Assembly (NCBI GenBank): GCA_050084515.1
Contig: CM114271.1
Location: 45,198,001 to 45,262,000 of the forward strand
Direction: 5' to 3'
Source: Blasia pusilla
Taxonomy: Eukaryota > Marchantiophyta > Marchantiopsida > Blasiales
Length of the DNA stretch: 64,000 nucleotides
A model generated the notes under the pieces. It saw only the letters and a list, made by a program, of their open reading frames with translations, ran no database searches and was not told the origin of the DNA. This document shows, in pieces, positions 44,179-58,140 of this stretch (its first letter is position 1; each line of letters begins with the position of its first letter). Both the position numbers and the translations under genes were made by a program.

Positions 44179-45879
44179 CGACCCCAAGGTTGCAAGTGGA
44201 GAAAGTCCGTGTTCGTGGACATGTCCATATCCGTGGACTAATGTCCTTCCTATGGAAGGACTTGTCTGTATGGGCTCCACCTTTCCCTTCTTTCTCATTC
44301 CCCTTACTTGCCTTCATGTTCCATACTCCCCCATTTCTTCCTCCCTCCACCTCCACTCCCTCCTCACTAATTGCTCATCTCATCCTTGCATTGCCTATAA
44401 GAAGTGAAGTTGAAAAAAATTGGTCTTACTTTATGATCTCCGAGGGATTATTTTTCCAAGACTATTTTTCCTTTTTCGATCTGATATAATCTAAATAGAG
44501 CATACTCGTGTTATGCCTTCATTTGTAGGGTCAAAGAGGGTGTACAAATATTAGTATTGCATTTGTTGTGTGGATTTTTAGTTACATGTGTCATTCGAAG
44601 GGCAAACACAATCGTTTTCACACATATATGTGTGATAGTTGTGATAATAACTTTTGTATAATTGTGGAGCCCGCTATATTTTCCAAAACCAAAGTTGGAT
44701 TCAAGGGAGTTGTAACCATAAGTGCAAGGCAATTTGGAGATACTTGTTGAGGAAAAGTTGGAGCTATGGAAAAAGGGAAAGTTGGAGCTTTGGTAGAGGG
44801 CAAATTTTCAAATTTTATTTTGGATGCGTGTGACAATTTAGGATAGTTACTCTTGGGAATGCATATGACTTGATCTTGACGATCATCAGGATTCCATTTT
44901 TTTCTCACTAGGAATTTTAGGGACATCACATATTCCCTGCACTTTACATCTCCCTTGAATTGCTTCCTCCCCTACATCATATTCCTCAAAAAACATTCAT
45001 CATCTTCTTCTACCCGTAATGGCAAACTGCTTCCTAAATCCTATTGCTACAAAGAACGATTTCATGACTGTCTCGTTATAAAGAACAATTTCACGGTTGT
45101 CTCGTTGGGCTCAGATGATCACATGATCCAAAAATCCACTGTGCGAATTGGAATCTTCAACGCATTGCCCTACATGCAAAGACGATATACAATTGCAATG
45201 TAATCCCTTAAATTCTTCGACAAGTCCGCGTGATGTCATGGTAGATGAGGTATACGGCGAATTTTATTGAGGCATTAGAAGGGTCTTGTACTTCCCTATT
45301 TTGAGAGGTCATATATGACCTGTGCAAGTGCACAAAACGAGGGCCATGGAGAGTTGGCATGTAGCAGTAGGTAGAGTGATGGAGTTGTCTTATTTTCCAA
45401 TTGCATATCTTGAATGAACCGTAGAGCTCCTGATTTTTGTAGCGCATTGAACCATTGACTATAATAAGGCCCCATATGGATATTTTAGAGCCATCTATCC
45501 GAGAAGGAAGCAGATGGGCACAAGTTTGAGGCAAACAAACATCCCATAGAGGCACGAGTGCACACAAAGTATTAGACAGTGGCTGGAAAGGTGAAACCAA
45601 TTGCTACTCAACTACCAAAGGGCTATGGGAAACAAGTAGAATGTGCATCAATAGAGCCAAATCTATAGGAACAGAAGGAAGATAGGACAAAAGTTCATAG
45701 AAGAGACGCTAGATCGTCTGCAAATTGGAGGGAATGAGTTTCTTACTGAAATTGAAAGAAAAAGCTTTCAAGAGATGTGAAGAAGACATGGTGAGGCCTT
45801 CTCTTTTACTATACAAAAAAATTCGTTGTGTAGACACAAGTGTGGTGGTACCAATGGTACTTTTCACATTTCCACATGT
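44179..45879. other. Intergenic, no gene recognised
   Basis: Several 80-130-codon ORFs on both strands (for example 45208-45600 minus, 45725-45967 plus) show no recognisable motif and lie in repeat-like sequence. Confidence 0.45.
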
Positions 45880-46080
45880 ATGGGTTTCAAATCCACGAGC
45901 TATGATTCCCAAGCTGATCGTGGTAGAGATATGGACTTCAAATCCCAAGGCACATGTGACATTGTGAAAAATTACTATTGGTGCCACCACACTCGAGAGG
46001 GTGTACCTTGGGATTTGAAACCCATATCTATACCACGAGCTATGATTCCCAAGTTGATTGAGGTATAAATATGGCACTAG
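45880..46080. repeat. Internal direct and inverted repeats
   Basis: ccacgagctatgattcccaa occurs at about 45894 and 46018. The phrase atgggtttcaaatcc appears directly at about 45879 and inverted near 46008. Related sequence is found at 38757-38830. Confidence 0.6.
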
Positions 46081-46620
46081 AAGGAAACATGTCCATCGCC
46101 ACTAAAATATATAACTAGTTTTAGTGCATATGTATAATATACAACTGATGCAACTAGTTTTGTACCCAGTTGCAAGGGACTAGTCATATAGAACTTTAGT
46201 CTCAAGCACTCCACAGTGTCTTGATGATGTGTCTATTGACTAGAATGGTTTTTTCTAGTCGTTTTGGACATGAGAAGTGTCTTGTCACTCTTAACATATA
46301 TGATATATCATAATTAATAGAATGATGTGGCTAACGTCTACATGTTACTAAATGTAGTAATTTTGAATATGAAGAGGTGATATGGTGATGACACAAGGAC
46401 CAATTTATTTTTTTGATTATCTAATTCGAGAATGTGCACTAGCTATAGTGCTCGAAGATAAACTTTATCCCATAATATGTTGACATGTGTCACGTACGAT
46501 ATCCTCATGGTAGCATAGTTGTCCTTCTTTGACTAACAATAGTACATTATAACTAAAAATAGTTGCATCCATAGCACTACATGGTATTTTGAAGTACCTC
46601 TTAATATTGAGTAGTATGCA

Positions 46621-46780
46621 TAGTGCTAGTAAATACTATTGGTAGTATTGAGTACAAGGAGTAGTGCTAGTAAATACTCTTGGTAATATTGATTACTAGA
46701 AGTAGTGCTTGTAAATACTATTGGTAGTAATGAGTACTAGATTTAGTGCTAGTAAATGCTATTGGTAGTATAGTGCTCAA
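46621..46780. repeat. 41-bp tandem repeat, about four copies
   Basis: Units start with tagtgct at 46621, 46662, 46703 and 46744. The core is tagtaaatactattggta. The array lies downstream of the first TnpA-like gene, where CACTA elements carry subterminal repeats. Confidence 0.85.
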
Positions 46781-47457
46781 CCATGTACTATTACCAATGC
46801 TATACCTATTGATGGAGAATTTTTAGCACTATTTTGCGACTTTTACTTTTTTTGGGTGTGAAATGTCATATTACAATATGCTTTAAATTCAGGTTGTGAT
46901 ACATTGGAAGTTGTAGTTCAGACTTTAAAATATTAGAAATGAATTCTGCCAAGCATTCCTAACAACCTCTATATGCATCAAATAGAAGAAGACAAAATCT
47001 GGAAAATGCACCAAGTTTTCTGGACTTGAGATTGTATAAAGTATAACAGGATAGACAATATGTTCAAGAAACCAGGGATGATTAAGAAACATGTAATGGG
47101 AAATTTGTTCCTTTCAATAGTGGCAATATTGTTGTTGAATTGCAATATTGTTTAAGAATCCAAAGAGGTGGTAAGGTCTTAACTTTGATTGTGAAAAAAA
47201 AGCCAATTACAAATCATACGCATGATCTTTGAATCTGAAAAGAGATCAAGAATCCAAGTGATGGTGGCATTAAAGTGCCATTGTGTTATCACCAAATATG
47301 CCAAAACCAAGTATCTAACACCTTCACATTGTCATCCAAAAAACATATGTTCCAACTTCTCTTAACAGTACTTCATAACCTACTCCAATGGGCACTCTTT
47401 TTGGAGCAATCTCTGAGGCCATAAGATCTGAGACCCAACAGATTCCTTCAAGGGAAA
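46781..47457. other. AT-rich flank of the TnpA-like gene A
   Basis: No gene seen. Probably 3' UTR or element interior. Confidence 0.4.
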
Positions 47458-48925
47458 TTATGGAGGATCATCTTCATGATTCGGATATGGTAGCTATCCT
47501 TCACCGTTGAGAATAATCTTCACATCAATTCTCACACATCCAAATGGAATTTCTTTCCCAAAGATCTTATCCAAACCTGCAAGACCTGATACATATCCTT
47601 CTCCCACACGTTGGCGAGTGTTCTTGTTTTGCTTCATCAAGACATAATAACCTACCACAAGCTGATGGGAGCATTAAGACAAACACTTTAGAAAAATCAA
47701 TACATATTAGGTTGCCTTCAGTGTATAGAATTCATAGACATACAAGAAAGTCAAGTAGATCACTATCTGAACCATGGAATTTACCTTTAAAATGTTCCAA
47801 CCATTCTTAGGAAGGTTGGAAGAACATAAAAATGGCCAAGAAATAAAGTATCACTGATCTTTTGTGAATGTGATATGAACATGAAAGAAAGTGGAAGCTA
47901 GAAGACAATTAAAGAACAACATCCCAAGAAATTACTACTTACAACTATCTTCTCTTTCTTCTATGTGCGAGATTCCTTTATCTTCTTTAAAAGGACTTGC
48001 TTTGGTTGGATACCTCTTGTTATATCATGTTCCATCTGAAATTGTGCCTTGGAACCCAAGATTGGCTCATGTACCTTGTCTATTTGTTGCAAGGAATCAT
48101 ATTTCTCCCCAACCCCAATCTGATGTTCTACACTGGAAGTCACAAAGGAGATATGGATGGAAATGTTTGAGGTTCCCAAATTTCCATCAATGACCTCTAC
48201 ATCCCAACCTCTGTAGGCACACTCTCTTTAACTTGTACATTCAATTGAGGAGTAGAAGAAGGCAGAGGGTCTATAGATGCGTCCTTGGTGATCTTGGAAA
48301 GCATTTCTTGAATTAAATTCAAGGTCTCCCTTATAGCTTTCAACTCACTCTTAGTAGACTCTCCCTCCTTCTCTATATTGTCCAACCGATGTGTCAAAGT
48401 AGAACCAGATCCCTACACAAGAAGAGTTTCATCAAAACACATCTTAGTGACTATGTGATCCTATTAAAAATCATACACTTATGCTCCTAATGAGAGAACA
48501 AAAATAGTAGAACCAGAAAATTCAAGCTTAGAAACTTGATTGAAAGTTTGAAAACTATTTACTTTACTGCTTATAGTATTATGACTAGGTCCAACTCCAC
48601 TGGTCCCTAGCGATTCTACCAACTCATTTGACGAAGGGCTTTCACCTCTTTCCTTCTTCTACAAGTTTAAACCCAAATACCACAAAAAGTATAATCAATA
48701 TCAAAATGATCTTAACACTAGTCAATCACTAAAGTTGAATTACCCATATACTAAAGAATACAAACTTTTCATCAACTTTATCACTCAAATTTCATATGCA
48801 TGGAATTTCTTTGAATATGGTGGAAAATGGAGTGAGGATTTGAATGGATTACATACGAAGGAATGTTTCACTCCTTTGTGACCAGTTCGACCGGTCCTCT
48901 TAGGGCGCTCAACCTTTCCTCCATT

Positions 48926-49113
48926 CATGTTCATCCTTGCTGATTTTTCCTTTCCCTTAGGTGAGAGCTAATATGTTTTGAGGGGTTCCCAAGTTTTAGG
49001 AAGTACATGTGGAGGCTCCATTCATCTTCATCCTTTCTGATTTTTCCTTTATCTCTGGTGAGAGCTAATATATTTTGAGCGGTTCCCAAGTTTTAGGAAG
49101 TACATGTGGAGGA
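48926..49113. repeat. Tandem duplication of about 95-98 bp
   Basis: Two copies share gagagctaatat-ttttgag and ggttcccaagttttaggaag and end in tacatgtggagg. They lie next to the (CT)n array inside gene A, possibly duplicated by slippage. Confidence 0.85.
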
Positions 49114-49161
49114 GTTGGGAATTCCATGCTAAGACCTGAAGTATAGAAGAGTCTTTTCAAA

Positions 49162-49301
<140 letters not shown>

Positions 49302-50597
49302 ATGATATTTTCCAATGTTGACTTTAAAAAGCGATCACTTAGCTCATTCCCTACATACTCCCAACCCTCATCCATCTCCCTTCTTATAGTTCTGATGTCA
49401 AACTCAAATTTCTTAGCCACATCACGTGTACTAAGGTCCAAACATGGAAGGGCACAAACCTTCAATTTATCATGCCATGCAGTCTTTCTGACATAACCGG
49501 ATATGATTTCACCTAAAGATGTAACTTCAACTCTTGGTTTTAAACCTCTCTTGATAAGAGACTTTGTAGTTTTCTTCCATTGTCTAAGGCTTTCCCAACG
49601 AAGATGTCGAGCTTTAGAGCTTGGTGTAACATCATTACCAATTTGAAGTGAAACATTCACGAAGCGTTCTAAAATAAGGAGAGGGACCAATTGCATCAAA
49701 CGATAGAGTTGCATATGTACTCGTTTAAAGTCTGATTGAATATAAGACATACTTACCACTTGGAGGATTAAGACCTCTAGGATGGTGTCTGGGAGACTTC
49801 TTGTTGTTTACTGTTGTGGGCAGCTCCTGTGATAGATTTGAGATGCCATGAGTGGCCCCATTCCATAGTATGGATTTGGTGGATAATAGGAACCAAGATC
49901 TCTTATGAATGACATACAATAAAAAAGCATACAGTGATAATAATCATTAGATCACTAGAAGCTTATAATATTAAAATAACTATAAATAGTGATCTTCCAC
50001 ATACCTGGCGGGACAGACCATTGTGGAAATCTTGGATATGGAGGTATGGACCATTTTTTGGCTTGTGGCATGATGTAGGAAACATCTCCAACCATAGGTG
50101 GCACCTCCTAGTAAGGCGACCGGATATTCAACATCAACGAAGGTGGTTTAAAATAAAAATGACATGTTCAACTCCTAGTAATATACTACATGGAAGTGAT
50201 GTTATCTAATAAATAAATAATCACAAAAGAATATTTTCAAACATTTTCACTCAAAGATGTTAGTACCAGATTGTAAGTTCATCTTTTGTCGATTCAATTT
50301 GGCTCGCTTCTTTACAGGATGTGGTGATGGCACTTTGGATGGTGATTTGCCTACACGAGGTAGTTTTTATGATGGCGACTTAGAGGATTCCTTATCAATT
50401 GTCACATCAAACTCACCATTTGATTCGAATAGGTCATATGAATACTCCTCTGATTGATCAATTGATTCATCCATGGTCTCCTCTAGACTACGTTGTCGAG
50501 TGTGATATTTCTTTGAAGGGATTGAAGATCCTACTCGCTCACTACTCAAATTTCTTGGAAGTTGAACTTTAGGATCTAGACTTGGGATTGCTTCCAT

Positions 50598-51379
50598 GTA
50601 AACAATGTGAAATATTCATGTCAATAACAAGTTCAGCCCACATTGCAATATCAGAAAAAATAAATTTTGACGATACATACAGATAAAATATGAGAAAAAA
50701 CATACATGGTTCCAATAAGCACTTCAACACATGCAAGGGTTACCAAAGGTGTGGAAGCATACCATTCAAAAGTATATGCTAGTAGAACAAACATTGATTC
50801 TTCTCCATAACTTTATCAAGAAAAAAAACTAGACCACTAATCGGAACTTCTTGCCGAGTTCTAATGTTCACTCCCTCACAAGTTTGCATTGCTCCTCCCT
50901 AGCACGATAGTATTCAAGGTCCTCACATGTAGGACCATCTTCTTTGATAGTACCACATTCCAGATTGTTAGACATGCTATTTCCCCAAGTGTTGCTCCAC
51001 TATACGGTGTGCTATAGTGGAGTTGAAGGTTCTCTTCCAACGAAAGATCTTCATCGAGACGGATGGAGAATCCATGATAACTAAGGAATAGTGATAATGG
51101 GAAATCACATAACCAGATGGGTAAGAGACTACATGTGAGCATATTAGTTAAGGTGCTAACATTGAATATTTGAAACTCGCTCAATCTTACAATATTTAGT
51201 TACACTACATTAGCTCTTTCAACATGTTTTCAAGCTTTAGAGCCTATGAAAGCAATATGGTCCGCCATTTCCTTTCAATAAATTTTAATTAAAATAGAAT
51301 CTATTTCTATCTTCTCATATAACAAGAAGATAGAAATACAATCAAAGTTGCAATATGAAGTTTGATCACTTTCTGGTTT
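50598..51379. other. Spacer between the paralogues; no gene recognised
   Basis: AT-rich. A minus-strand ORF at 50876-51184 has no motif and may be a decayed exon. Confidence 0.4.
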
Positions 51380-52090
51380 AGTCGTTAGACTCATCGTCTG
51401 ACATTACATTAGAAGAAATCCCTTGTTTGATGACTAGGTTATATAACTCATATGAGTCGTATATTACATACCACAACTAATATTTACTAAAGACTACTCT
51501 AGACACAAAAGTCGAGTCATATTTGTCCGGAAATTGGGGTAACTAAGATAGCCGGCTTAGCTGGACATCGGTTCGTGACTAGAGGGTGTAGTCATAAGTC
51601 CATGACTGACACGTCACCTTGACGACATGGAATAATGACACATCAACATATGATGTGGAATAATTGGTGTGGCATGGACTATGGAATACAACTCGTGTAG
51701 TCATATACTGGGTATCAAACTAGTTATCACCAATGACTATTCGAGTCATGTTTAGTCATAAAAATATACACAATACTCAATGATAATGTGAGAGGTGTAT
51801 CTCGTGAACATGGAATACACTTGGCGGTAATAGTCATGTCTCCACGAGTCATTAAATTTTTGGATTATGTCGTCCTTAGCAACTCATGTTATCCTTTCTA
51901 TTTTTTCGCATCCCGCGGAGACTCATGTAGACACGTTTAGTCACTCGCCGAGAAGTTGCGCATGACTAGAGTAGAAGGCCCTACAATTTGTGTAGACACA
52001 ATGATACGACTATGGAAGTTGTAGGCAAGAGCAAATGGGTCATATAATCATTGCAATATGACTGAATGAGTCATTCTTAGTGACTAGGTA
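51380..52090. repeat. Dense cluster of GACTCA/TAGTCAT-type short motifs in both orientations
   Basis: Within about 700 bp, close to twenty short words of the kind gagtcat, tagtcat, atgact and gtgacta occur on both strands. Examples are agactcat near 51388, catatgagtcgta near 51455, gactattcgagtcatgtttagtcat near 51737, and tgactgaatgagtcattc near 52060. This is the pattern of CACTA subterminal regions, where TnpA binds arrays of short repeats. It lies downstream of TnpA-like gene B. A formal motif count is needed. Confidence 0.5.
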
Positions 52091-52906
52091 GGAATGGAAG
52101 CTCACTGTGCCAGTAATATTAATATGATTGGTAGTGAATGTAGATTTCAATTTCGGAGTTTTTGATGAGTTTATAAATGTCTTCTAGAAGATCTTCCAAT
52201 TATGATTGGATCTTAATTACTTAAATCCAGGTTTCCATTGTTGTTGGAATGCAATACAAAAGTTCTGAAGTTTCTTAAGCTCTACTTTTTTGTGTTCTGA
52301 ATTGGATTACTCAAATCATTGGAAGACATTCACATTTGCGAACACATAAGCGACTTACAATTTTTAAATCAAATGCATAATAACAAGTTGATATCAATAG
52401 GATCTTGGCACTTCAACTACAACCATATTGTGCATGGACACTAATAGTGGCGTTACGAAATGTTGTTGAGCCAAGACATGCATTTTTCAGAATTCAGATG
52501 AGATAGAATAGAACATCCTATTATAAATAGATCATTGCAGTAAACCAAACATGCAACAGACATAAGGAAACTTATGAGATTAGAATGCAAAGTATGGTCC
52601 CTCAACAAGGAGAAAGGAGTCGTCTGCAAAAAAACACAAAATAGGAAAGGTTTGAAGAAAAAACAACAACACATGGATTGCTTTACTTTAAGATAAAAAA
52701 TCAGATCCACTAGTTTTACTGATACTCATTATCAGCGTGCTAGATAGATGTCTCCTACCCACAGAAGTCACCCACAAGAAAAGAAAACCAGAGTGCACCT
52801 CTTAAGGAGTCGGGTGGCAAGAGGAGTGATAACTCTAATGTATCACCTTCCTCATATGCATCTCTGCCCAGAGCATGCTTGAGCCTAGAGCATCACAAAA
52901 CATTTC
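52091..52906. other. AT-rich flank downstream of gene B
   Basis: No gene. The minus-strand ORF 52453-52710 is hydrophobic and has no recognised domain. Confidence 0.4.
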
Positions 52907-55900
52907 TTATGCAAGTTCGTGTGCCATATTGGGCATCCATAGTGCATCTTCTGGATCGAACATTTCAATGAGATCGACCCTAACCATGGCTAGGGGAATA
53001 TCTTTAGCATGAAACTTGTCCCTGCCATCAAAACCTGAAATGATCCCCAAACCTACTACCATTCCACTCAACTTTGGCTTGATGAGTAGTACGTGATCTC
53101 CAATTCACAACTTCAAGAATATAAAGGAAGGGAAAATAGTTAGTACATATTCAAAGCATGCCTACATGTACCTGCGCTAGCAGCCTGAAAAAACTACTTT
53201 GAATTACCTGTTTGAAAGACCATCTCCATTTCGGAAGAACATGCGAAAAGTTTATAAGTCTAGCTTACACGTTCATTTACCTATCCACAACAAGAAGTAT
53301 CAGTATGGTCGTAAGAAATGCAATAGAAGAGGCCGTTGAGGTAAGAATAATTACCTTGGTATGTCTCTTGGATGAGCCACATCTGATTTCACTTTCTTGC
53401 TCATTTGGTCCATCAGATTGAAGCATAGACTTCCATCGTTTAGCTGGTGATGATTTTCCCTGGTTGTCCATACTCAGGTTTTATGCGGGCAATCCAAATT
53501 GTTTAGTCAAATGAATTGAAACGGGAAAGATGACCCACAAGATCAGATTGATTGGAAACCATGCAAATGATCCATTTTCAAGTTAATTATCCCATTCTTA
53601 CGAGTAGTCCGAGTTGTATCACCATTTGCGCTTTCAGTTGTGCTTATCCTCTTCCCTGTCCGATCTGGATCTCCAATGAAAAACCCAAGTTTAGTATGGT
53701 GAGCTATGGTTTTCATAGCCTTAGACAGAGTGTATGAAGTTCTGGTTGTCATAACCACAGAAAGAATTTTAATCGTTTGACAAGTTTAAATATTTGATAA
53801 AGCTAAAGACAGTCCTTACCACTAGAGTGCGTAGTTGGCAATTCCTCTGTTTGTGATGATATCTTCCTCTTCCCATATTGATCTATTCGTGTTTCAAAAG
53901 TTGGATTAGGTGCATGATTGTAAGTTACCCAAAAAAAAGAGGTATACTTCCAAAAATACTCATGTAGGAAAGACCATCCACTTATTTGTAATTGAAAATA
54001 TGGCAGAAAACTAGGACATAGTAGGTGGAAATGTTTACTATAAATATACTACAATGTAAAGTTACCTGACGGTATATTATCATTCCCTGTTGCAGATGGT
54101 AGTGACTTTGGGGGCGGGGTACTTAAAGTATCTTGTGGTGTTGAAGGCATGTCTCGAGAGGTGAGCTTTGACACCATCTCCATAAGCACACCCAGTGCTT
54201 TGTTCTGCCGCTCCATCTGTAACTTGACATCATCCAGATCTACACTCCACTTCTTTTCACTTCTTCCAATTGAATAGTGACCCTGGATTCCACACTCTAC
54301 ATGAAGAAACCAAACTTCAAATTGGGACAAAAAATATTGTACATCTTAACAATACAACCAGATTGCAACCACAATACAAACGAAATGTATGTGTCAACCA
54401 CTTGATGTGGAAGAGATGTAAGCATAAACTCCTATATCCAAGGAAGCATGAAGAAACCAAACTTCAGATTGGGACAAAAGAGAGTGAACTTCTATATAAT
54501 ACAACCAGATTAATACCATAATAAAAACTCCATGTAAGTGTCAACCAATTGAGGGGGAAGATATGTAAGCATAAACGCTGGAGCCAATTATGCATGAAGA
54601 AACCAAAATTTAGATTGGGATAGAAAAGATTGAACTTGTATATAAACAACCACATTGGAACTTTAATAGAGAGTCTTTCATCGTGGTGTTGCCAACTTTT
54701 ATTGATGAACTCAATTGTGTGAAACCCGTTTGTTTGGACAACTCTTCTCTTTCCATAGATTCCATCTCTATGCCCAATGATCCCTTTGACGTTTGTTGTA
54801 GCACCTGCACACATTCCAAAATAACATCAGACCTTAAACGTGACCATTGTTGGATGTGGAATGCGAAGCAAAATTAATTCATATTTTGATTAATCTACCG
54901 TTCAAAGAGTTTAGTAGAAAAAGTAGGGAATGTCAGTATGACTTACATCAAGTCTATCTAGACATGCACGTCCGGTGTAATTTAAAGTCTAAACCTTGGC
55001 CCTTGCTTGAGCCATCTTTTATGCCTTCATGTTTCCCTCCTCACAGAGCCAATCATCTACTAAGCGTGCCCATGACTCCTCATCGATATCAGTGTGGCAC
55101 ACGACTGCACGATGAGCCCCATTTAGGGTCCAATAATTCTTGATATTGGACCGTTCAGTTTTCATGAGTAGTGATTTTTTTCTCTTCATGAAATCAAGTG
55201 AAAGATACAAGGCTCCCACATACGTGGATGCCTCAAGTATGTGATTATGGACAGTAGCCATGCTGATAGCATTCTTTTTACTAATCTCAATGCATGACAA
55301 GTCCAAATATCTCATCGCCCATACCTTCAATTCATTTAGCCAAGGCTCATGACTTGGAACTTTAGGTGATGGAACGCCGTTAGGCATGAGCTCGAATCTA
55401 GGCTTTGAGTTTGTATCCTTCCTAATGGATACATTACGTGCCCACAAGTCACGCTTTGTTTGACTCCTTTGTTCTCCTGTAAAAACATACATCACAATCT
55501 TAAAAGTCATACATCTACCTTGAAAACTCACCGCATCCTAGATCAGTAGAACTCTATAAACAATGATGCCATCCTCCTCTCTTGTTACACATACATTCAG
55601 ATTTTAAGAATCATGTGTAGAACTCTTCAATGACGAGATCGAATATCCACATTCCATAACCATCATCCTAATCCTCCAAAATTAGAATTCTATACTCAAC
55701 ATGCCTTGAAGTCATGCTTTGATCCATCAAGGCTCTCATATAGTTTAACAGAAGCCACAAGATCTGAAATGGTTCAAAGTGTATAATAAAAACTATACAT
55801 CATAACGAGAATGCAAACACCATGCATGTGGTAGAAACAAACAGAAGCAATCTGCTCTCCCACCCTAAAAGAATACAAATTATGTCTCACACATGCATAA

Positions 55901-56742
55901 GAAAAAACTTTGTGTACCATTGAGTACAACCAAAGAAATGTGGACTCATACATCCACCATGCCAATTCCCCAGATGCATAAATCTTCACACAACATTATA
56001 GGATTATGTTTGAGCATAAATATTGAGATCTCTATCATTAAATTTATATAACCAATCTATTTTCTTATCCTAAGCCAATCAAATCTGGTATCAAGCAACT
56101 AGAATGCAGCAAACAGAAAAAAAAAATAGAGACCTGAGTTTGAAAAATACAATGAACATGCACACTAAAGATAGTTGTACATTGTTACTTGTAGATGCAG
56201 CTGCTTGTAGGGTTATATCTTCAAATGGGCTTGGAGTTGCACCCAATTAGGACGTAGTATGGTATATTTGGTCATCCACATTCTCGCTTGCCAACGGAGG
56301 CGCTGAAGGTGTTGGGGGCGCTAAATGGGATGGTATGTGCCCCTTCAATCAACATAATACCATTCATGGTTAGGGTTGCCGTGCCAGATTTCAGAAAGCT
56401 AGAATTATAAAATGAAGAAGATGAATGTCCAATTTACTTACCTAGGGTGTAGGGATGGTCATAGAGGATTGAGCTTCGTTAGACCAAGGCGTTGAAACAA
56501 GCTACCGTAACCCATGGGAGACTACATCATCATGGGTACCCACCATGGCATGTGACTTTGCGCCCAAGGGGGGAGAAGGGGGGGAGGGGGGGCGGGTGGG
56601 TGGGTATGGTTGCGTGGGCATCGTGGTTTGCAATACTCTTCACCACACCATCTTCTTTACCTGATTGGGATCCCCAATAGACATTACTTACCAGTGCATT
56701 AGCTTTGGGCAATGAATCAAAGCTACTGAATATGTTGAACAA
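52907..56742 (-). CDS. Gene B: multi-exon TnpA-like (Transposase_24/DUF8039-like) gene, possibly decayed
   Basis: Paralogue of gene A. Likely exons on the minus strand: a proline-rich 5' exon (MPTQPYPPTRPPSPPSP near 56605, donor gtaagt near 56443); an APPTPSAPPLA exon near 56300; 55531-54995 with LNELKVWAMRYLDLSCIEISKKN and WARLVDDWLCEEGNMKA. In the last of these a TAA at 55019 interrupts the run to AQARAK. Then 54804 to about 54665 (SKGSLGIEMESMEREEL); 54066-54296, a coiled coil (LQMERQNKALGVLMEMVSKL); two short GKR-S-TE repeated exons near 53850 and 53600; 53355-53472 (SPAKRWKSMLQS). The final exon ends at 52907 (LLIKPKLSGMVVGLGIISGF, DIPLAMVRVDL). WARLVDDW with ARAK...SKGS fits the plant Transposase_24 pattern. 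Exon ends are mostly GT-AG. Function is inferred only. Confidence 0.45.
54301..54640. repeat. Tandem repeat of about 145 bp, two and a half copies, in a gene B intron
   Basis: The phrases atgaagaaaccaaa, ttgggacaaaa, atacaaccagatt, gtgtcaacca and gatgtaagcataaac recur in register at about 54300, 54448 and 54594. The repeat falls in the intron between two gene B exons. Confidence 0.85.
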
Positions 56743-57345
<603 letters not shown>

Positions 57346-57789
57346 CTCTTTCTCACAAAATGCTTCAAACATAGAGCCTTAATTCATTTCCCAATCATCT
57401 GTTCTCTCCTTGCAAAGTAGAGCGTGAAACTCATCTCCCTAACCCTGGCAAAAAAAATACCATCCCACTCATATCTAGTCTCCTATTGTGAAATCATAAC
57501 ACACAAAACAAAAGCATATGCTAATATTGATAAGTTGGTCACGCCAGAATGCTTCAACACATTCAGTAGCCTTAATTCATTGCCCAACCCTGCTGCATTC
57601 GTGAGTAGAGCCTATTGAAGATGGTTATAAGGTAGAATCTCCCTCTCTCTTTGGCTGAACCATCATCCCATTCATATCTAGTGACAACACAACACATGGA
57701 GCTAGAGCATTTGTCATAAAAAATACACAAAAATACATAATCCCATGCTAACTTATAGCCTCCAAAGATCAAAATAATTAGTACCAAAA
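57346..57789. other. Intergenic, no gene
   Basis: Short partly repeated phrases (cattcagtag-cttaattcattgcccaa near 57561 matching ttcagtaggctaaattcaatacccaa near 57051) flank the (CT)n array. No coding sequence. Confidence 0.5.
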
Positions 57790-58140
57790 TATCTCCAATC
57801 GCCCCCTTAGTTGGTGGTTAGGTCCCTCTAACTCTAGATAGGCATCTATCCCTACCTACCATGACATACATCTTTAGGATGCTAAGAGCAAAAAGGTCGG
57901 GTGCTCATGTGGCCCCATTGATAGTCTCCTTTTTGTCATCCATGTCATAGACATACGTTGAAATCTATAAATACCTATTCTATGTACATCTAGGGCACAT
58001 CCATCGTCCCCGAGAGGTGAGAAGTGGCGTCAGACATGCCATATGCGGCCCTCTCAAACATCCATCATATACTAGCATAGTGGCTGCACCACGAGCGGAA
58101 CCACATAACATACATCGCAAGCCTATAGGAACTATTACTT
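57790..58140 (-). pseudogene. Second gypsy relic: PHD-finger C-terminus plus 3' non-coding tail
   Basis: The minus strand reads LRCMLCGSARGAATMLVYDG, CLRGPHMACLTP and RWMCPRCT, then TAG at 57980-57982. It is aligned end to end with the PHD finger of the gypsy-DNMT element (27391-27541). Here the Cys at LRCMLC and HMAC are kept, but the CDGC Cys is Tyr (VYDGC) and GW has become GP. The tail at 57790-57960 also matches 27312-27390, including the purine-rich ctaagggggcgatt. Integrase upstream is not readable, so only the 3' end survives. It confirms that the PHD is a family trait. Confidence 0.75.
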
